Positions 31,852 to 33,928 of a stretch of DNA of 33,928 bases are shown here, in pieces (positions within the stretch are counted from its first letter, which is position 1; every line of letters starts with the position of its first letter). Below the pieces are notes generated by a model that was not told the DNA's origin, made no database searches, and worked only from the letters and a program-made list of their open reading frames with translations. The stretch is from Kalymmatonema hyalinum WJT4-NPBG1 (GTDB lineage Bacteria; Cyanobacteriota; Cyanobacteriia; Cyanobacteriales; Nostocaceae): assembly GCA_019359075.1 (NCBI GenBank), contig JAHHIB010000094.1, positions 1-33,928 of the forward strand, written 5' to 3'. Both the position numbers and the translations under genes were made by a program.

Positions 31852-33546
31852 TCATTTCTTTTTCGTGCCGGCTTTCGTTGCTTTGGCTGCTTTCTTTGCC
31901 GCTTTTTCCGCAGCAATTGCCGCTAACTTTGCCTGTTCTTTTTCCTCTGCTATTTTCTCCAAGTAATAGTGGTAATCTCCTAGATAGACACGAAAGTCTC
32001 CTTCGCGGATTTCCACGATTTTGTTTGCTACCTTGGAGATAAAATAACGGTCGTGGGAAACAACAAGTACGGTGCCATCATAGTTTTGGATGGCTTCTTC
32101 TAACATTTCTTTTGCTGGAATATCTAAGTGGTTTGTAGGCTCATCCAGGATCAACAAATTTGCTGGTTGCAAAAGCATTTTTGCCAAGGCAAGACGTGCT
32201 TTTTCACCCCCACTTAATGCCGCAACTGGCTTCAATACAGTATCGCCACTAAACAAAAACCTTCCCAAAAGGGTGCGAACTTCTTCATTTTTCCAATCGG
32301 GAACTTCGTCATGAATAGTTTCCATGACAGTCTTTTTCAAATCTAAAGCTTCTGCTTGGTTTTGCTCAAAATATCCAGGTAACACGCCGTGTTCACCCAA
32401 TTTTACACCACCTTCTGTGGGTTGCTCACTACCCATAATCAGGCGTAACAAAGTGGATTTCCCGGCACCATTAGGAGCGATAAAAGCAATGCGATCGCCT
32501 CTCTCAATCAAAAGATTAGCACCCAAAAACAAGATTTTCTCATCATATACATGAGTTAAATCTTTGATTTGTACAACCTCGCGTCCGCTACGCGGTGAAG
32601 GGGGAAAACGGAATCGCAGGGTTTTTAACCCAGACGTAGGTGCTTCGATACGCTCAATTTTGTCGAGTTGTTTTTCCCGGCTTTTTGCCTGAGTGCTGCG
32701 CGTCGCACTGGCGCGGAACCTATCAACAAATGCTTGTTGTTTGTCTAATTCTTTTTGCTGGCGTTCGTAGGCGGCAAATTGTGCTGTTTGGTTTTCAGCT
32801 TTTTGTTGCAAATATGCCGAGTAGTTACCAAGATAAGTGGTGGAAACGCCGCGTTCGGTTTCGACAATTTGGGTGCAGAGGCGGTCAAGAAACTCACGGT
32901 CATGCGAAACTATGACCATAGGCGTGTTCAAGCCTTTGAGGTAATTTTCCAACCACTCAATCGTTTCTAAGTCTAAATGGTTCGTTGGCTCGTCTAACAG
33001 CAATAAATCAGGTTCTTGCAACAGAATTTTGGCTAAACCCATTCGCATTTGCCAACCGCCACTAAAAGCACTGACAAGGCGATCGCCATCTTCTAGCCCA
33101 AACCCCATTTCTGGTAAAATTTTCCCAATCCGTGTATCCAACACATAGCCATCCAAGGCTTCAAACTGTCTCTGGAGGCGATCCAACTTATTGATGAGTT
33201 TTTCCAGTTCCTCTGGAGAGGCGCTTTCCATGTCTCGCTGCACCTTCGCCAAAGACTGCTGTACAGAGTTGGCTTCTTTAAAGACTGTCCACAATTCTTC
33301 TCCAACAGTGTGAGTCGGGTCTACTTCAAATTCTTGATTGAGGTAAGCTATATGTAAGCTGGCAGGACGAATAATTTCGCCAGAGGTTGGTTCAACTTCC
33401 CCAGTGATAATTTTGAGTTGGGTGGATTTCCCGGCACCATTGACACCAACTAAACCAATGCGATCGCCAGCTTTGACTTCCCAGTTGATATCCTTGAGGA
33501 CTTCGCCTGTGGCGTAGGTTTTACTAATGTGTTCAAGTCGCAGCAT
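31852..33546 (-). CDS. ABC-F family ATP-binding protein
   Basis: A 564-residue soluble protein with two ABC ATPase domains and no membrane segments, the layout of ABC-F translation factors that act at the ribosomal E site or protect against antibiotics. Domain 1 has Walker A GVNGAGKST at 34-42, the signature FSGGWQMRMGLAKIL and Walker B LLLLDEPTNHLD. A linker rich in Gln/Lys/Arg follows (ERQQKELDKQQAFVDRFRAS). Domain 2 has APNGAGKSTLL, LSGGEKARLALAKML and LLILDEPTNHLD. The C terminus is an Ala/Lys coiled tail (AAEKAAKKAAKATK). I chose Met at 33546 (MLRLEHISKTY); an earlier Met at 33615 adds 23 unconserved residues. Confidence 0.92.
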   Translation of the reverse strand: MLRLEHISKTYATGEVLKDINWEVKAGDRIGLVGVNGAGKSTQLKIITGEVEPTSGEIIRPASLHIAYLNQEFEVDPTHTVGEELWTVFKEANSVQQSLAKVQRDMESASPEELEKLINKLDRLQRQFEALDGYVLDTRIGKILPEMGFGLEDGDRLVSAFSGGWQMRMGLAKILLQEPDLLLLDEPTNHLDLETIEWLENYLKGLNTPMVIVSHDREFLDRLCTQIVETERGVSTTYLGNYSAYLQQKAENQTAQFAAYERQQKELDKQQAFVDRFRASATRSTQAKSREKQLDKIERIEAPTSGLKTLRFRFPPSPRSGREVVQIKDLTHVYDEKILFLGANLLIERGDRIAFIAPNGAGKSTLLRLIMGSEQPTEGGVKLGEHGVLPGYFEQNQAEALDLKKTVMETIHDEVPDWKNEEVRTLLGRFLFSGDTVLKPVAALSGGEKARLALAKMLLQPANLLILDEPTNHLDIPAKEMLEEAIQNYDGTVLVVSHDRYFISKVANKIVEIREGDFRVYLGDYHYYLEKIAEEKEQAKLAAIAAEKAAKKAAKATKAGTKKK

Positions 33547-33841
33547 GGGGTTGTCTCCAAGGTAGGCAATGAATACAGATGGCAGAAGTGCTTGTATCGA
33601 GTCCAATCTTAACAAAATTTAACTAAAATTTCTTGGCTGTAAACTGCTTGGAGACAGAAAGTTTTGCAGGTAAGGCAAGATCATGAACAAGCGTGATTTT
33701 GTCAAACTTGAGTCAATTACTCAACTTCTCAACCGAAAACTTACAAAATTAAGATTGTTCTATTCTGTCTAGAGTTTCTCGTTGTGGCACTAAATTCAAC
33801 AGTGACATCTCTCCGACCTAAAGGTACGGAGCTTCTAAGAA
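33547..33841. other. spacer with a hairpin resembling an insertion-sequence end
   Basis: No gene. On the minus strand, right after the stop of the partial gene at 33842, CTCCG (33831-33827) and CGGAG (33815-33811) close a hairpin with an inner CCT/AGG stem. This compact hairpin just beyond a stop codon resembles the right end of IS200/IS605-type elements, where the element would stop shortly after it. The rest is the promoter region of the ABC-F gene. Confidence 0.35.
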
Positions 33842-33928
33842 TTACTTCCTAGATTTCCTAGTTGTTTCCTTGCGGGATTTCGACTTTGACCTAGATTGAG
33901 ATATCTCAACCCCTGCCAAACCGTCTGC
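33842..33928 (-). CDS. C-terminal end of an unidentified gene (possibly TnpB)
   Basis: The minus strand reads 28 codons from the window edge to a TAA at 33844-33842. The tail is strongly basic and Ser/Lys/Arg-rich (SRSKSKSRKETTRKSRK). Basic tails and the hairpin 11 bp beyond the stop fit the end of an IS200/IS605 TnpB gene, but nothing catalytic is visible, and it could be any basic-tailed protein. The gene body lies to the right of the window. Confidence 0.4.
   Translation of the reverse strand, partial: ADGLAGVEISQSRSKSKSRKETTRKSRK

Overview
The window is chromosomal DNA from a cyanobacterium, most likely a filamentous Nostocales-type organism. This rests on many GCGATCGC (HIP1) octamers, on cyanobacterium-specific families (DUF3318, CGLD27, a YbjN-domain protein, a PEP-CTERM protein, an SLH-domain outer-membrane protein), on short tandem heptamer repeats in the spacers, and on a group I intron in the initiator tRNA gene. 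Species cannot be named from the sequence alone.

Layout. 1-4.5 kb is accessory: an unrecognised helical protein, the truncated remains of an HNH-endonuclease gene pair, a tiny LysM protein, an unrecognised membrane protein and an alpha/beta hydrolase. 4.7-8.6 kb holds a YbjN-domain protein, a DUF3318 membrane protein, a secreted phytase-like esterase with a PEP-CTERM tail, and queE. 9-12 kb is a small exopolysaccharide module: a STAS/sugar-1-phosphate transferase fusion and a WcaI-type glycosyltransferase. 12.3-15.1 kb is a housekeeping run, yqeK - rsfS - CGLD27 - asparaginase. 15.1-16.0 kb contains an initiator tRNA gene (fMet, CAU) split by a 244-nt group I intron, followed by a free-standing homing endonuclease of the I-Ssp6803I type. 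A DUF697-like P-loop protein follows. 17.7-19.8 kb is a type II restriction-modification pair, with a cytosine-5 methyltransferase convergent with a Cfr10I/Bse634I-type nuclease. 20-25 kb is deoC, recO, an MFS exporter and a GT4 glycosyltransferase. 25-30 kb, on the minus strand, carries an SLH-fasciclin-beta-barrel protein, a matrixin-like metalloprotease, secG and gpmI. 30.5-31.8 kb is an IS630-family insertion with a doubly frameshifted transposase. It is followed by an ABC-F ATPase and, at the right edge, the tail of an unidentified minus-strand gene with a hairpin after its stop.

The most interesting unit is the intron-split initiator tRNA with its endonuclease encoded just outside the tRNA instead of inside the intron, an arrangement compatible with collaborative (trans) homing. 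Second are the predicted RCCGGY-type restriction system, with apparent scarcity of that site in the window, and the STAS-sugar transferase fusion. A recurring theme is invasion of genes by short repeats: a palindrome inside recO, a 39-bp repeat encoding a Ser/Pro linker in the metalloprotease, and a heptamer repeat that supplies the recO start codon.
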